The notes under the pieces: model-generated
The model's database searches: none
What the model saw: only the letters and a program-made list of their open reading frames with translations
What the model was told of the DNA's origin: nothing
Shown: piece after piece, positions 14,174 to 30,090 of the stretch
How the letters are laid out: each line of letters opens with the position of its first letter
Numbering within the stretch: position 1 is the stretch's first letter
Origin: Pyrocephalus nanus
Lineage: Eukaryota; Chordata; Aves; Passeriformes; Tyrannidae
Direction: 5' to 3'
Length of the DNA: 64,000 bases
Assembly (NCBI GenBank): GCA_038380795.1
Contig: CM076269.1
Location: forward strand, 3,658,001 to 3,722,000
Made by a program: the position numbers and the translations under genes

Positions 14174-15446
14174 GCACCTGGCCAGGACCGCGGACAATTT
14201 GCCTGGACCAGCTCTTCCCCACAAGGAAGCCCCCCCCACCCCCTGCCCTGCTGCAGTACGGCTCATAGAATAACCCTCCACCTAGAATTAACCCACTCGG
14301 GACGCTCCTCAGCTAGATTTGGTGGCCGCATCTCGGTGTCAGCATCTTTGTTTCCCCCAGCATGCTCCCTCCTCGCAGGGGACTGGAGTGCCGGCTGCAG
14401 GAGGCGGTGGCGGGGCAGGAGAGGCCTGGGCAGGACTGCCCCACACCCGGGCTACCTGCCCTTCCCCAGCCCGTGCCCCGTGGCGGGGAGGCTGCCCCGT
14501 GCCTGCAGCAGTGGCTGGCTGGGCGGGGGGGACTTGCCCCCTGCTCGTTTGTACGTGTGGTTGGGAGGGGGGAGGCCCTGCACCTAATTATATTAAGAAT
14601 ATTTCTATGTTGTGGCTGTCATTATTGCAGTGCCCAGGCTTTGCCTGCCCCTTGACTCCGGGGAAGAGCTCAGCAGAGGGGGTTAAATTAAGGTTGAGAT
14701 GCCTCAACCCCTCCCTGGCTTCGGGAGGGATGGCAAGAAACAATCTGTCCTGCTTGCCATGCTCTCCTGCCTGACAAGGAGCAGAAACAGTCCTGCCCTC
14801 CATAAGAGGGGGCCTACACCCCTGCCAAATGCAGGATTCTCCCCCTCGCACAGGATATGTGTGCCCTCTTCCTGTTCATCACAGCAAGGGAGGGGCTTGT
14901 TCATGCTTGGAACCCTCCTGCCCTTGCCTTAGTGCCCCAGCCCAGCCTGTGCTCTCATTCCTGGGGGTCCTAGGTCTGGTTTTCTGTTTAATCAGTCTGG
15001 GACAGCTGGTATTACCCATCTGTGCTCCTCAGCCCATATTTTATTTTAAAAAATTGTTCACTTGCAACTCCTCTTCAGTTCAGCTTCAGTTAGCAGCAGC
15101 AGCCCATAAAGGCCTCAAGTCATGGTATTGTCAGGTGTTGCAAAGCTGTGACCTTTCCACGTAGGGCCAAAGTTGCCCTGGACTAGGAATCCTTCAGAGG
15201 CCAGGACTGGGACCCATATCTGGCCCTGCTGTTGCCCTGGCCATGAGCCTCAGGGTGCCACAGGCATTCCCAAACACACGTGCAACTCCTGCTCTCCCGC
15301 TGCAGTACTACTGACCCAAGGCTGCATCCAGCACAGGGCCAGCTGGCAGCAGGTCCGGGCCCCTGTGGGTCTAACACCCAGCAGCAGGCAATGCCGAGGC
15401 CCCCACACAGCCCCGCTCCTGGCTCAGTGCTGACGCTGCTGCCAGA
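14174..15446. other. Convergent 3' regions of IPO13 and DPH2
   Basis: IPO13 ends at 14173 and DPH2 ends at 15447 on the other strand, so both 3' UTRs share this interval. I found no canonical AATAAA for IPO13. An AT-rich stretch at 14583-14630, followed by TG-rich sequence, is the most likely cleavage area. For DPH2 a perfect minus-strand AATAAA lies at 15040-15045. No other gene is visible. Confidence 0.6.
15040..15045 (-). terminator. DPH2: Poly(A) signal for DPH2
   Basis: The plus strand reads TTTATT, which is AATAAA on the minus strand, about 400 bases past the DPH2 stop codon. It lies in a local AT-rich patch and is the only canonical hexamer I saw in the right place. Confidence 0.6.
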
Positions 15447-17475
15447 TCAGGGTTGCTCACACCCTTCGTCCTCGTAGGCAATGGCAATCCCTCGCCGGCC
15501 CTGCACAGCCTTGGAGACGGGCGTCTGTCCCAGCTGCTGCTCCAGGCCCCGCCAGCTGCGGGACTCCAGGAAGGAGGCTGGGAGGAGAGAGAAAGGGAAT
15601 TGTTACCGGGAGCAGAGAGGCAGCGCTGTCCCTGCACCAGGGCTCAGCCCCAACACAAAACCAACACAAACCAGCAGGGCTGATTTCCGCAAGGGCCCGT
15701 GTCTGGTCCCTGCAGGCCAGGGCGGTGCTGGGGGGCGGCTGGGAGGCTGGAGGGTCGCAGATGTGGGTGGCTCTCATCTCTCCCGTGATCAGCGAGACGT
15801 CGGGAATGGCCTCTGCCGCAGGGACGGCCGGTGGGAGCTCCATGTGCGCACAGGCACCTGCCAGAAAACGGTAATGTTAGCCTGGTGATATGTCTGTCCT
15901 GGAGCTCCCCATGCAGGCAGGGCAGGATGCACTCTGGAGGGCACTGGGCAGCTGGTCTGTGGCTGTTACCCGGCAGCAGGTCTCGGAAGTCCGTGAGGTA
16001 GTTCCCTGTCCACTCTCGGGCCGGGTTACAGGCCAGCTCCAGCTCGTAGGGGGTCACGACGGGCCGGTAGAAGTCACTGGAGTCCAGGAGGGAGTTCTGA
16101 GCGCAGGCCACCAGGACGAAGATGTCCACTTCTGGGAAGTTGGCCAACTTGGCAGGGTTGGGCTTCCCCACGGCCAAGGTGTAGCTGCGTTTGCCGGCGC
16201 GGCGCAGCAGCTCCCTCAGGCGCTGCAGCAGGGCCAGGTACCCCGCCACGCCCAGGGTGCCCACCAGGACCCCCACCACGCGCGCATCCCGCGCCCGCTC
16301 CACCAGGTACAGGCGGCGCATCAGCGCCCGGTTCACATTGAGGGTCTCGCGGCGGCCGTGCCCCGTGGTGGGGTCAAAGGAGCTGAAGGGGCAGCGGTTC
16401 CAGGTCAGCATGAAGCTGGTGAGGGCCAGGCCCTCAGCCCCCACGTAGAACATGGAGTAATCCTGCAGCCCCCCTGGAGCCTCCACCAGGAACCGGCGGC
16501 CAAACCTGCGCTCCTCCCCGGGCAGTGCCAGGGCGGGAGGGTCCCCACACTCCAGCCTGGAGAAGGTGACGTTGGGATACTCGGGGCACAACTGCTGCTC
16601 CAGCTCACCTGAAGGGAGAGAGGAGGGAGAACTAAACACGGCCACAAGTGCCGAGCCGCAGAAGGTGGGACAGAGCAGGGGAGAGGAAAGGACAGAAATC
16701 AAGGCTGCCAGTGTCTGTGGAATGCCTGCCTGCAGAGCTCGGAGCTCCGCGCTCCTCCCTGCCCAGGGCACTCACCCATCGCATGTGCATAGACCACATC
16801 GCAAAGCACCACGACGCGGCTCTGGCGCTCGGGGTAGAGCTCCCGGAATGCCTCCGCGCAGCGCCCGACGTCCAGCGGCTGCCGCCCGAAGATGTGCAGC
16901 ACCGGCAGCTTTTCGCAGGGGCTGAGGCAGGCCGGGCCGTAGTGCAGCACCGCCTCGGCACCCGCGTGCTCGGCGGCCACTTCGTCCACGCAGCAGCTGC
17001 GGGGACAGCCCGATGTCAGACGGGCTCTGCAGCACCTGGAGCTCTCCCTCCTCCTCCCTGGCACCGCCGTCCCTTCAGCCCCGCTCCCGCCCGCCCGGGA
17101 CACCCCCCGCGACCCCCACCGACCTGCCGTACGTAGTGTCTCCCAGCACGAACATCTCGGCCCCCGTCGCCGCCTCCATCCGGGCCGCCACCGCCGCCGC
17201 GTCCGCCAGGAGCTCGTCGGGGAACTGGAGGGCGACCTGGGGGGGTGGTGGGGGTGGTAAAGAGGGTGAAGGACCGGGGAGCAGGCACCAGGGGAAAGGG
17301 GCGGCGCGCGGCCCTGCTCCACCCTCACCTTGCGGAACCCGCCATCCCGCACGAAGGCGGCGGCCCGGCCCGTCTCGTAGAAGGCGTCAAGGTCACCCCG
17401 CGGTGCCGCCACCGCCGCCGGGCGCAGCTCCCGCCGCAGCGCGGCCTCCCCGTCGCTGCTGAAGGCGGCGGCCAT
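15447..17475 (-). CDS. DPH2: Diphthamide biosynthesis protein 2 (DPH2 subunit)
   Basis: DPH2 pairs with DPH1 in the first step of diphthamide synthesis, moving the 3-amino-3-carboxypropyl group of S-adenosylmethionine to a histidine of elongation factor 2. Six exons on the minus strand: 17475-17329 (start ATG), 17236-17124, 16996-16776, 16608-15970, 15857-15672 and 15577-15447 (TGA). They join in frame to 478 residues; the human protein has 489. Cysteines matching the iron-sulphur ligands described for yeast Dph2 are present: SCCVD at 87-91, GPACLSP with Cys110, and ELACNPA with Cys354. Other conserved blocks are [33 protein letters not shown] and [12 protein letters not shown]. The donor after exon 5 is the unusual GTTTGT, but the frame and the EISPA/ASFLES junction fit human DPH2. 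It is head-to-head with ATP6V0B. Confidence 0.97.
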
Positions 17476-17763
17476 GGCGGCACGCGGCGCCCGCTTCCTG
17501 GCTGCGGAGCGGCCTCGGCCAATGGCAGCGCGGCGCCGCGCTCGGAAACCCCGCCTCTGGAGCGGGGAGCCAATGGGAAGAAGGCATGGTCGCGGTGCCT
17601 CATGGTCTGTGTAGTTTTGCCGCGTCCGCCGGCTCAGGCAGCCAATGAGCGGGCGCGGCGCCGCCGGTGCCGTCACGCCGGTCCCGCGGTCACGTGCCCC
17701 GGCGCCCGGTGACCCGGCCCTGCCGCCCTGCCCGGTGCTGGTGCTGCCGCCGCCGCCGCCGCC
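17476..17763. promoter_or_regulatory. Divergent CpG promoter between DPH2 and ATP6V0B
   Basis: Only 288 bases separate the two start codons, in a CpG-dense block with no TATA box. Three CCAAT boxes lie in the same orientation (17519-17523, 17570-17574, 17642-17646), each in a context typical of NF-Y sites. A GTCACGTG E-box at 17689-17696 resembles the CLEAR element bound by TFEB and TFE3, which drive many V-ATPase genes. The ATP6V0B start follows a GCC-repeat leader with a strong Kozak context (GCCGCCATGA). Factor binding is inferred from motifs only. Confidence 0.85.
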
Positions 17764-23438
<5,675 letters not shown>

Positions 23439-23716
23439 GCCCTGTCGAACCCAGTCTGTTCCAGCCCGCCCCAAGAGGTTCTGTATATACTTATTTAATG
23501 TTTCTATACATGATTGGGGCGGGAGGTTCCTGGCGGCAGGAGCGGGAGCCCGACTGGATAGAGCCCCGTCCCGCAGATCCATCGGCCCCTCGGAAAAAAG
23601 CAAAATTTCTCTGTGTGAATCCTGCTCCCAGCTGCCTGGCCCAGCCTGTGGGGCCCTGCTGCTGCCCGTCCCCGGTGTGTTTAGAATCGACCACCAGTGC
23701 AATTCTGTGTCAGTGA

Positions 23717-23722
23717 AATAAA
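23717..23722 (+). terminator. ATP6V0B: Poly(A) signal for ATP6V0B
   Basis: A perfect AATAAA lies 279 bases after the ATP6V0B stop codon and is followed by T/G-rich sequence, giving a 3' UTR of about 300 bases. Confidence 0.9.
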
Positions 23723-23739
23723 TATGGTTCTCGTCCACG

Positions 23740-25240
23740 GATGCGTCTCTTCCTCTGCCCTGTGCATGCTGGGGAGGCTTGCAGAGAGCGAGTGCTGGTT
23801 TGGGCTGCCCCCTATGCTCAGAGATTCCTCTCTGTGCCTCTGGCAAAATCTCTGCCCTGCTGCAGGAGCCTGATGGTGTCCTCCCTGTGTGGGGTTAATC
23901 CTGCTGCCAGCTCACCCTGCGGCAAGATCTGTCCCGTCTGGGCTGTGGGAACACGGAGCTGTTCCTTGCTGCCTGGAGCAGGTATGAGGCTGTTGGAGCA
24001 GGCAGCAGGCACGCTCCTAGCAGCCCCACGTGAGATGTGTTGGAGGCACAAAGAAAGGGTTCTTTGGGCCTGTCGGCTCCCATCCAGGTAGTTTAGGACA
24101 GGTAGGGTGTACATGGTGTCTGTAGCCCTACTGTGCAGCTGGGAGCACCAGAGGGGCAGTGCAGCAAAGCTTTTGAGCCTTCAAAGGCTGTTCTCCTGTG
24201 TGACTGTTGGCTGGGTGCTGGGGCTCTTCAGTCTGCAGTGCCCCTCTGTCCCAGGGGGCCCTGGCACAGGTCCTGGGGTGGGGACACTTTGTGCTGGCTC
24301 TGTTCCCTCTCCCTGGCTGTGGTGAATACAGCCTGGGGAAGCTGGCTGTGGACAGCTGGACATGTAGCTCATCTGCTGCTTGGGGGAAGGGAAGAAAAAG
24401 GTCCTGCTTCTGCTCTGCAGAAAGCCTGGAGCTGATGCTTCTGCAGTCTGCTGTATCCAGCACAAGGCCCCCATCCTGCTCTGCTACTAGTACCCCTTTG
24501 TAGGGAAAGCATTGATCTCCCAATGCTGTGTTGAAGCAGATGCACATCTGGAGCTGCCCATCTCTCTTCCCCCAGGGGTGCCACAGTGTGGCTGCTCGAG
24601 CCTGCTGATTCTTGCCCTTGGACAAGGGCAGCTGCCTCTGCATGGCCCCTCTGAGATCTGCTGGTCTCCTGTCTCTGCTCCACATTGTCCCATGTGTTTT
24701 GGGAACAGCAGCATATTTCAGCCCTGCATGCATGATGATTGCTGGGGCAAACAAAGCCACTGCCCCTGCTAGCTGTGCTGGCCGTCCCCTGCGGCTGGAG
24801 GCTGTCACAGAGCAATGTGTGCCCTGTGTAGTGGCAGGACACAAACTGGGCTCTGCCTGGTTGAAAGAAAGGGTGTCAGGTGTGGGCAGAGTTTTGCCTG
24901 TCCTGCATGAGGGCTGTACCCCATTGGTGCTGCTGCAGGCCTGAGACATCTGAAGCCCCTGGGAGCTGCAGGGCTGTCTCATCAGACCCATGCCAAGCTC
25001 AGGAACGAGACACCTGGTGTTGGAGAGCCTGTGCTGGTGGTAGAGAAGCTGCGTTATTGGTTAATCTTCCTGGCTAACAGCCATCTTGAAAGGCTCGCCC
25101 ATTTGTCTTTCAGAGATGGACCTCGCCCTGCCCTGCCCTGCCCTGCCCTGCCCTGCCATGATAGAAATCCGTCTGCTGCCAAAAATGTCCCTCCCTGAGG
25201 TGCTTTGCTGCCCTCCAAATCCTGCCTGTGTGTATCACAG
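23740..25240. other. Intergenic DNA between ATP6V0B and the duplicated B4GALT2 upstream region
   Basis: I see no gene here. The one simple repeat is a run of six CCCTG units at 25126-25155. The rest looks like unique sequence. Confidence 0.6.
25126..25155 (+). repeat. (CCCTG)6 microsatellite
   Basis: Six perfect pentamer copies in a row, flanked by unique sequence. Confidence 0.95.
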
Positions 25241-26575
25241 CTTTGGGAGGGGAATGGGCTCCAGACTTGCCCACATGCCCCTTTGTAAGGATACGAGACC
25301 CTCCAGGGCTGGTCTCGAGGTGATCACGGCCCGCCTCCCGTAGCCACCAGTGATAAGGTGAATATGCCCCGTGCTTCCTTATTCTAGCTGTGGGTTCAAG
25401 GACTTTGACCTAAACACCTGCTGCTCAAGCACAGAGAAGAAGCTTGAGTGGGGCTCCAGGATCTTGCACTTTTCGTCATTTTGAAGCAGCAGCAGCTGGA
25501 GTTGGAAGATATTTGGATAACGGTGAGCATTGAGGCCATGCTGCTGAGAACACAGCTGCATTGGGCAGGGCACATCTCCAGGATGCAGGACTACTGCCTC
25601 CCTAAGATCCTGCTCTATGGGGAACTTGCCACTGGCTGCCACAAGAGAGGAGCCCTGAAGAGGAGAGACAAGGACTGCCTGAAACAATCCCTCAGCCTTG
25701 GCCATGTTGATCACCACCATTGGTCTACCCTGGCCTACAATTGGGAGGCCTCCATTTATAATGCTGCTGCTGCTTTTGAGAACACACGCAGGATCACTCT
25801 TGAGGAGAAAAGACAACGCAGAAAGAATCGTGTCTCCTCAATATCACCTGGGGAATCTTTCTGCTGTACCTTCTGCAACCGGACTTGTCTATCTCGCATT
25901 GGCCTTTTTAGCCATCAGCGCGCTTGTAGCAAGCGTGAGTAGAGCCCTTCTCAAATCTTCATTCGCGAAGCCCAGCCATGATGATGAGTAGTGATGTGGA
26001 AAATGCCACCTGCTGAGGAACCAAGAGCTGGAGACAGAAGTTGAGCAGCTTTCATCATGGCTTCCTTGCAAAGGTGGAGTAGGGCTGGGCCTTGCTCTGC
26101 TCTCAGCTGCAAGGCTGTCTGCCGAAGGGAGCTGAAAGGAGCATCTGAAGGAAGGGGAAAAGCCCTCGCTTGGGTGAGTAGCCAGATATGGGGCAGGGAG
26201 AGGCCTCGGGGTTGGGGCTGCTCTAACTGGGCACAAATACCAGGAAAGGGGGTGGGGAGGTGGGAAGAAGGGAAAGGCTGTGGATAGCACAAGAACTACT
26301 TGTGTTGGGCCAAACTTGTGGTGGGACCAGACCAAGATCTTTCAGTGATGCCGTTGTGGGAGGGAGAGTGAGATTCCCAGTGTTTCCTAGCAATGAAACA
26401 TAGAAAGGGTGGTGTGTGCGGGGGGGGGGAAAGAACCACAAATAGGTTGCAAGGGACACTGAGCCAGCACCAAGGGGCGGGAGCGTGGCAGGCGCCGCAG
26501 GTGGGTCAGTGGAAGCGCTGCCTTCCCGGCACCGCGGAGCAGGGGAGGAAGAAAGGCCGAGATACTCTGTCCCTG
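25241..26575 (+). repeat. Tandem duplication, copy A (1,335 bp)
   Basis: Copy A starts at CTTTGGGAGGGGAATGGG and ends at GTCCCTG, directly abutting copy B, which starts with the same words. The two copies can be matched by eye over their whole length apart from two gaps. Copy A carries 55 bases (25390-25444) flanked by AGCT on both sides and 520 bases (25496-26015) that copy B lacks; the second segment is the retrotransposon fragment. The end of copy A (26467-26575) resembles the beginning of the B4GALT2 CpG island. Confidence 0.9.
25496..26015 (+). mobile_element. 3' fragment of a non-LTR retrotransposon (LINE-type)
   Basis: This segment is present in copy A and absent at the matching site of copy B. 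It holds an open frame ending at TAG 25940-25942. From about 25523 it reads like the end of LINE-type ORF2 proteins: SIEAMLLRTQLHWAGHISRM, LPKILLYGELATG, and a zinc-finger-like tail CTFCNRTCLSRIGLFSHQRAC (C-x2-C ... H-x4-C). The reverse transcriptase core and endonuclease are missing, as expected for a 5'-truncated copy. After the stop comes a short 3' UTR with a TGATGATGAGTAGTGATG run that looks like a simple-repeat tail. I recognise the tail from memory as that of vertebrate endonuclease-reverse transcriptase elements but cannot assign the clade. No target-site duplication is clear. Confidence 0.8.
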
Positions 26576-27345
26576 CTTTGGGAGGGGAATGGGCTCCAGA
26601 CTTGCCCACATGCCGCTTTGTAAGGAAATGAGACCCTCCAGGGCCCTCGGGGTGACCCACAGCCCATCTCCCATAGCCACCAGGGATAAGGTGGATATGA
26701 CCCGCACTTCCTTGTTCTAGCTCGAGTGGGGCTCCAGGATCTTGCACCTTTTGTCATTTAGAAGCAGCAGCAGGAGGAACCAAGAGCTGGAGACAGAAGT
26801 TGAGCAGCTTTCATCATGGCTTCCTTGCAAATGTGGAGTAGGGCTGAGCCTTGCTCTGCTCTCAGCTGCAAGGCTGTCTGCCGAAGGGAGCTGAAAGGAG
26901 CATCTGAAGGAAGGGGAAAAGCCCTCGCTTGGGTGAGTAGCCAGGCATGGGGCGGGGAGAGGCCTCGGGGTTGGGGCTGCTCTAACTGGGCACAAATGCC
27001 AGGGAAGGGGGGTGGAGTGTTTCTAAGCCCACTCGTGGGAAGAAGGGAAAGGCTGTGGATAGCACAAGAACTACTCGTGGTGGGCCAAACTTGTAGTGGG
27101 ACCAGACCAAGATCTTTCAGTGATGCCGCTGTGGGAGGGAGAGTGAGATCCTCAGCGTTTCCTAGCAATGAAACATAGAAAAGGTGGTGCGGGGGGGGGA
27201 AGGGGGGTAAAGAGCCACAAATAGGTTGCAACGGACGCTGAGCCAGCACCAAGGGGCGGGAGCGCGGCAGGTGGGTCGGTGGAAGCGCTGCCTTCCCGGC
27301 ACCGCGGAGCAGGGCAGGAAGAAAGGCCGGGATACCCCGTCCCTG
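26576..27345 (+). repeat. Tandem duplication, copy B (770 bp)
   Basis: Copy B repeats copy A without its 55-base and 520-base segments. It also has a 17-base insertion (27018-27034) that copy A lacks. Its right end runs without a break into the CpG island, so copy B probably keeps the original promoter-proximal position. Identity to copy A is high, with scattered substitutions and small indels. Confidence 0.9.
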
Positions 27346-27860
27346 CATCCCGGGGGTGCGCTCGGAGGGTCCGCGGTGCCGCGCTCGGCGCCAAGGGCCG
27401 AGCATCCCGGGGCGGAGCGGGAGGCACCGCGCACACCCCAGGGGGTTTCTGCCTCGCCGGGACCCTCGCCCGTGAGCCCCGGTGCCTGCGGGACTGCCCT
27501 CCCGGCCCGGCGGCTCCGGGGCGGGCGGTGGAAGCAGCCCCGCCCGGTGCGGCGGCGGCGGGCGGAGCCGGCGTGCGGGCGCGGCCCCGTCTCCCTGCGG
27601 CTCTCGGCGGTGCGGCGGCCCGGCCGGCTGGGCCCCCCGCAGCCCCGGGCATGGGAGCCCGCGGGCCGGCGGCCGGGGCTGGAGGAGGAAGAGGAGGAAG
27701 AGAAGGAGGCGGCGGCGGGGGCCGCTGACCGGCGCCGGGGCGGCGCGGCAGCCCCGAGGCCGCGGTGAGTGGAGCGGCGCGGGCAGGCCTGGCCGGGCGG
27801 GAAAGGCCCGGGATGCGACCCCGGGGGGGATGCGATCCCGGCCACTGGTGGGTGGCACCG
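27240..27860 (+). promoter_or_regulatory. B4GALT2: B4GALT2 CpG-island promoter and probable non-coding first exon
   Basis: CpG-dense sequence with no TATA box ends in a very strong splice donor (GCG|GTGAGT, last exon base 27764). The first acceptor in front of the B4GALT2 start codon ends at 30019, so an untranslated exon ending at 27764 joined to 30020 is the simplest model. The transcription start inside the island cannot be placed from sequence alone. Long GC-rich open frames on both strands here are compositional. Confidence 0.75.
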
Positions 27861-27864
27861 CCCC

Positions 27865-30019
27865 GGCTCGGGGAAAAAAGCCTCATTTTGAGGTTCTCAT
27901 TTTTTAAGATAAGTTTTTTGCATGTGCCGGGAGAAAAATTAAGGGGGCGGGGGGGACTGTTAGTTGTGCTGAATGCGGCCCCTCGCCCCGCTTTTGGCCG
28001 GGAGGTGGCCACCTTTGCTGGCACCGGGGCCATCGGCTCCCGCCGTGCCTCTCTTCTCCCAGCCCTGAGATGTCTTATGGGAAGAAGGATGGAGTCCACA
28101 GAGATGATCATCCCCTCCAAAGCGAGCATCACCAGCCCCACGGCGTGTGCCGCACCCGCATGAATCCGGCATGAATCCTTGGGGACCAGCTCCTTGGCCC
28201 CAGGTTGCTTTTGGCCTCTCACACCCTGCAAAGATGCTGCGGTGGGGGGAGATGACATCATATTTCATAACCCCCTCCTTAGCGGATGTTTCTAAGCCCA
28301 CTCATGTTCGTGGCATCCTGTGGCCACCGTTCGATTGAGTGCTTTGCTTTTGTTCCTTTCGAGCGTTGCTCTCCACTTGCCTCATGGGCCGCCCTGCCAA
28401 AGGGCCCCTAAAACCTGCTCTGATTTTTCCCTATCTCCTCCTCGTCTGGTTGTTGAGGCTCCGTATGTTGCGAGGGTTTTTGGGGAGGGTTTCTGCAGGT
28501 GCTGGGGCAGGTAGGTCCCTACATCAAGGGCTGTGCAGAGTGACCATGAGAAAGTTTGGGTGATAACAGCAAAGCCAGCTTTTCTCCAGAGGACAACTTT
28601 CTAGAAAGGACTTGGGTGAGGGGTTAGGCTGCTGACACATGCCAGGAGACCCTGGGCAATGGGGACACTGCTCTACATCCTGCAGATAGACGGTGGGCAC
28701 AGTTGGGGCACTGGGCTCAGAGCCTTTTCCGGCATTTCCCTGCCTGTGTTGGGCTCCTGCCAGCACCCTGCTGCCTTCAGCCCTGCGACTAGGAGAGGGC
28801 ACCCCGGAGTAGGGTTGAGCGAAGGATCTTGCTTTGCATCTCAGCTTCGATCTCCGCTCCCAGCCAGTGTGTCTATCACTGCTGGCTTAGTGCCTTGCGG
28901 CTCCCCAGGGGGCCCCACTGGACAGGGCTGGCAGCTGCCCGTGGCTGCTCTCAGGCCCTAGGCTGGTTGCCAGCGCCCTTGAGTCCTATCTGCACTCCTG
29001 GAGGGGGTCCTGCTGCAAATCTCCAGCCACTGGGGTCCCCCTGGGGCCCTGCAGTGGCACTGGCCTGTCCCAAGGTCCCCAGGTCCTTGTGAACCTCTAT
29101 GCCTGTCCCTTGTGATTGCCTTGCCCTATCCTAGCAGCTTCCCTGAGAGTGAGGACTAGAGGGGCAGGGATCAGGGCAGGAGCTGGGGTGAATGGCTGTG
29201 CTGCAGCCCGAGCTCTGGCAGTGGCAGGGCTGGGAAGGGCCTCATCTGGGACTCTACAGTGACCGTCCCAGCTGGTTTCCCAGCAGGGCTCTGGCCCAGC
29301 TCCAGGTGTCATGTGGGAGATAAGAGGACCCTGACTCCTGGCAGTTCCCAGTGTCCCAAGGGGCCTCACCACTACCAGCAGCAGGAGGAGAGGGGATCTG
29401 CGCTGCTGACTGTAAGCCGGACCCCCCTGGACATGGCCAGGAACCGTGACTCTGGGGGGCTGGGACGTCCTGCTTGGCTCGGCTTGGTGTCAGCTGCGCA
29501 GCTGCTCTCGTGGTGGGTGCCCCGAGGACGGCCCCTGCCGGCATGACTCTCGCTGCTGGCCCCGCTTTGGTGCCGCTGCTGGGCTCTAGCACTGTGGGGA
29601 GGGAGCAGAAAGGGGAACAGGGGAATGGGGTGCCTGAGAAAGGAGTGACTGGTGGGGAGACCTGTTCTCTTGGGACATCCCAGGCTGGCCATGTTTTAGG
29701 AGAGCATGACCTTCTCCAAGGGCTCAACCTCCATGGAGGCTCTTTGCGGAGGTGTCCCCATATGCTGCCTGGGTGGGGAAAAGGGAAGGGGAGTGGATCT
29801 GTCCTGTTCTGGTCTTGGCCTAGGAAAGCAAGGAGGAGACTGGTTGTGTGTGGCTGAGGACCTGTTGTGTTTTCAGGGGGCTGTGCCTTCAGAGCAGGGG
29901 CCCAAGTGCAGCATTCCCCCTTCACCTCTGCATCAGGCTTGTGCTGCTGCCCAGGTGTCATTTGGGCTGGGGTTGGGGGCTCAGGCTTGTGCTGTTCTGA
30001 GCGTGGGGTTTCTTGGCAG
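27865..30019 (+). other. B4GALT2 intron 1
   Basis: About 2.2 kb between the probable untranslated exon and the first coding exon. I see no further coding exon. It contains a 17-base match (28287-28303) to the insertion found in copy B of the upstream duplication. Confidence 0.6.
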
Positions 30020-30090
30020 GATCAGAACCGTGGCTGGAGCCGCCCCCCTGCCCCACTAAGCGCACATGTCCGCCTGCCCGTGCCCGGAAG

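Noticed and set aside
15890..16612. Plus-strand 240-codon open frame
   Set aside because: It is the antisense shadow of DPH2 exon 4, which has clear homology.
26758..28261. Minus-strand open frames of 366 and 369 codons over the B4GALT2 CpG island
   Set aside because: They overlap each other in different frames, run through the duplicated and CpG-rich DNA, and resemble no protein. Composition explains them.
30013..30090. Extension of the B4GALT2 frame upstream of the chosen ATG
   Set aside because: The extension has no ATG and begins within or just after the splice acceptor at 30019. The human protein starts at the position equivalent to 30091.
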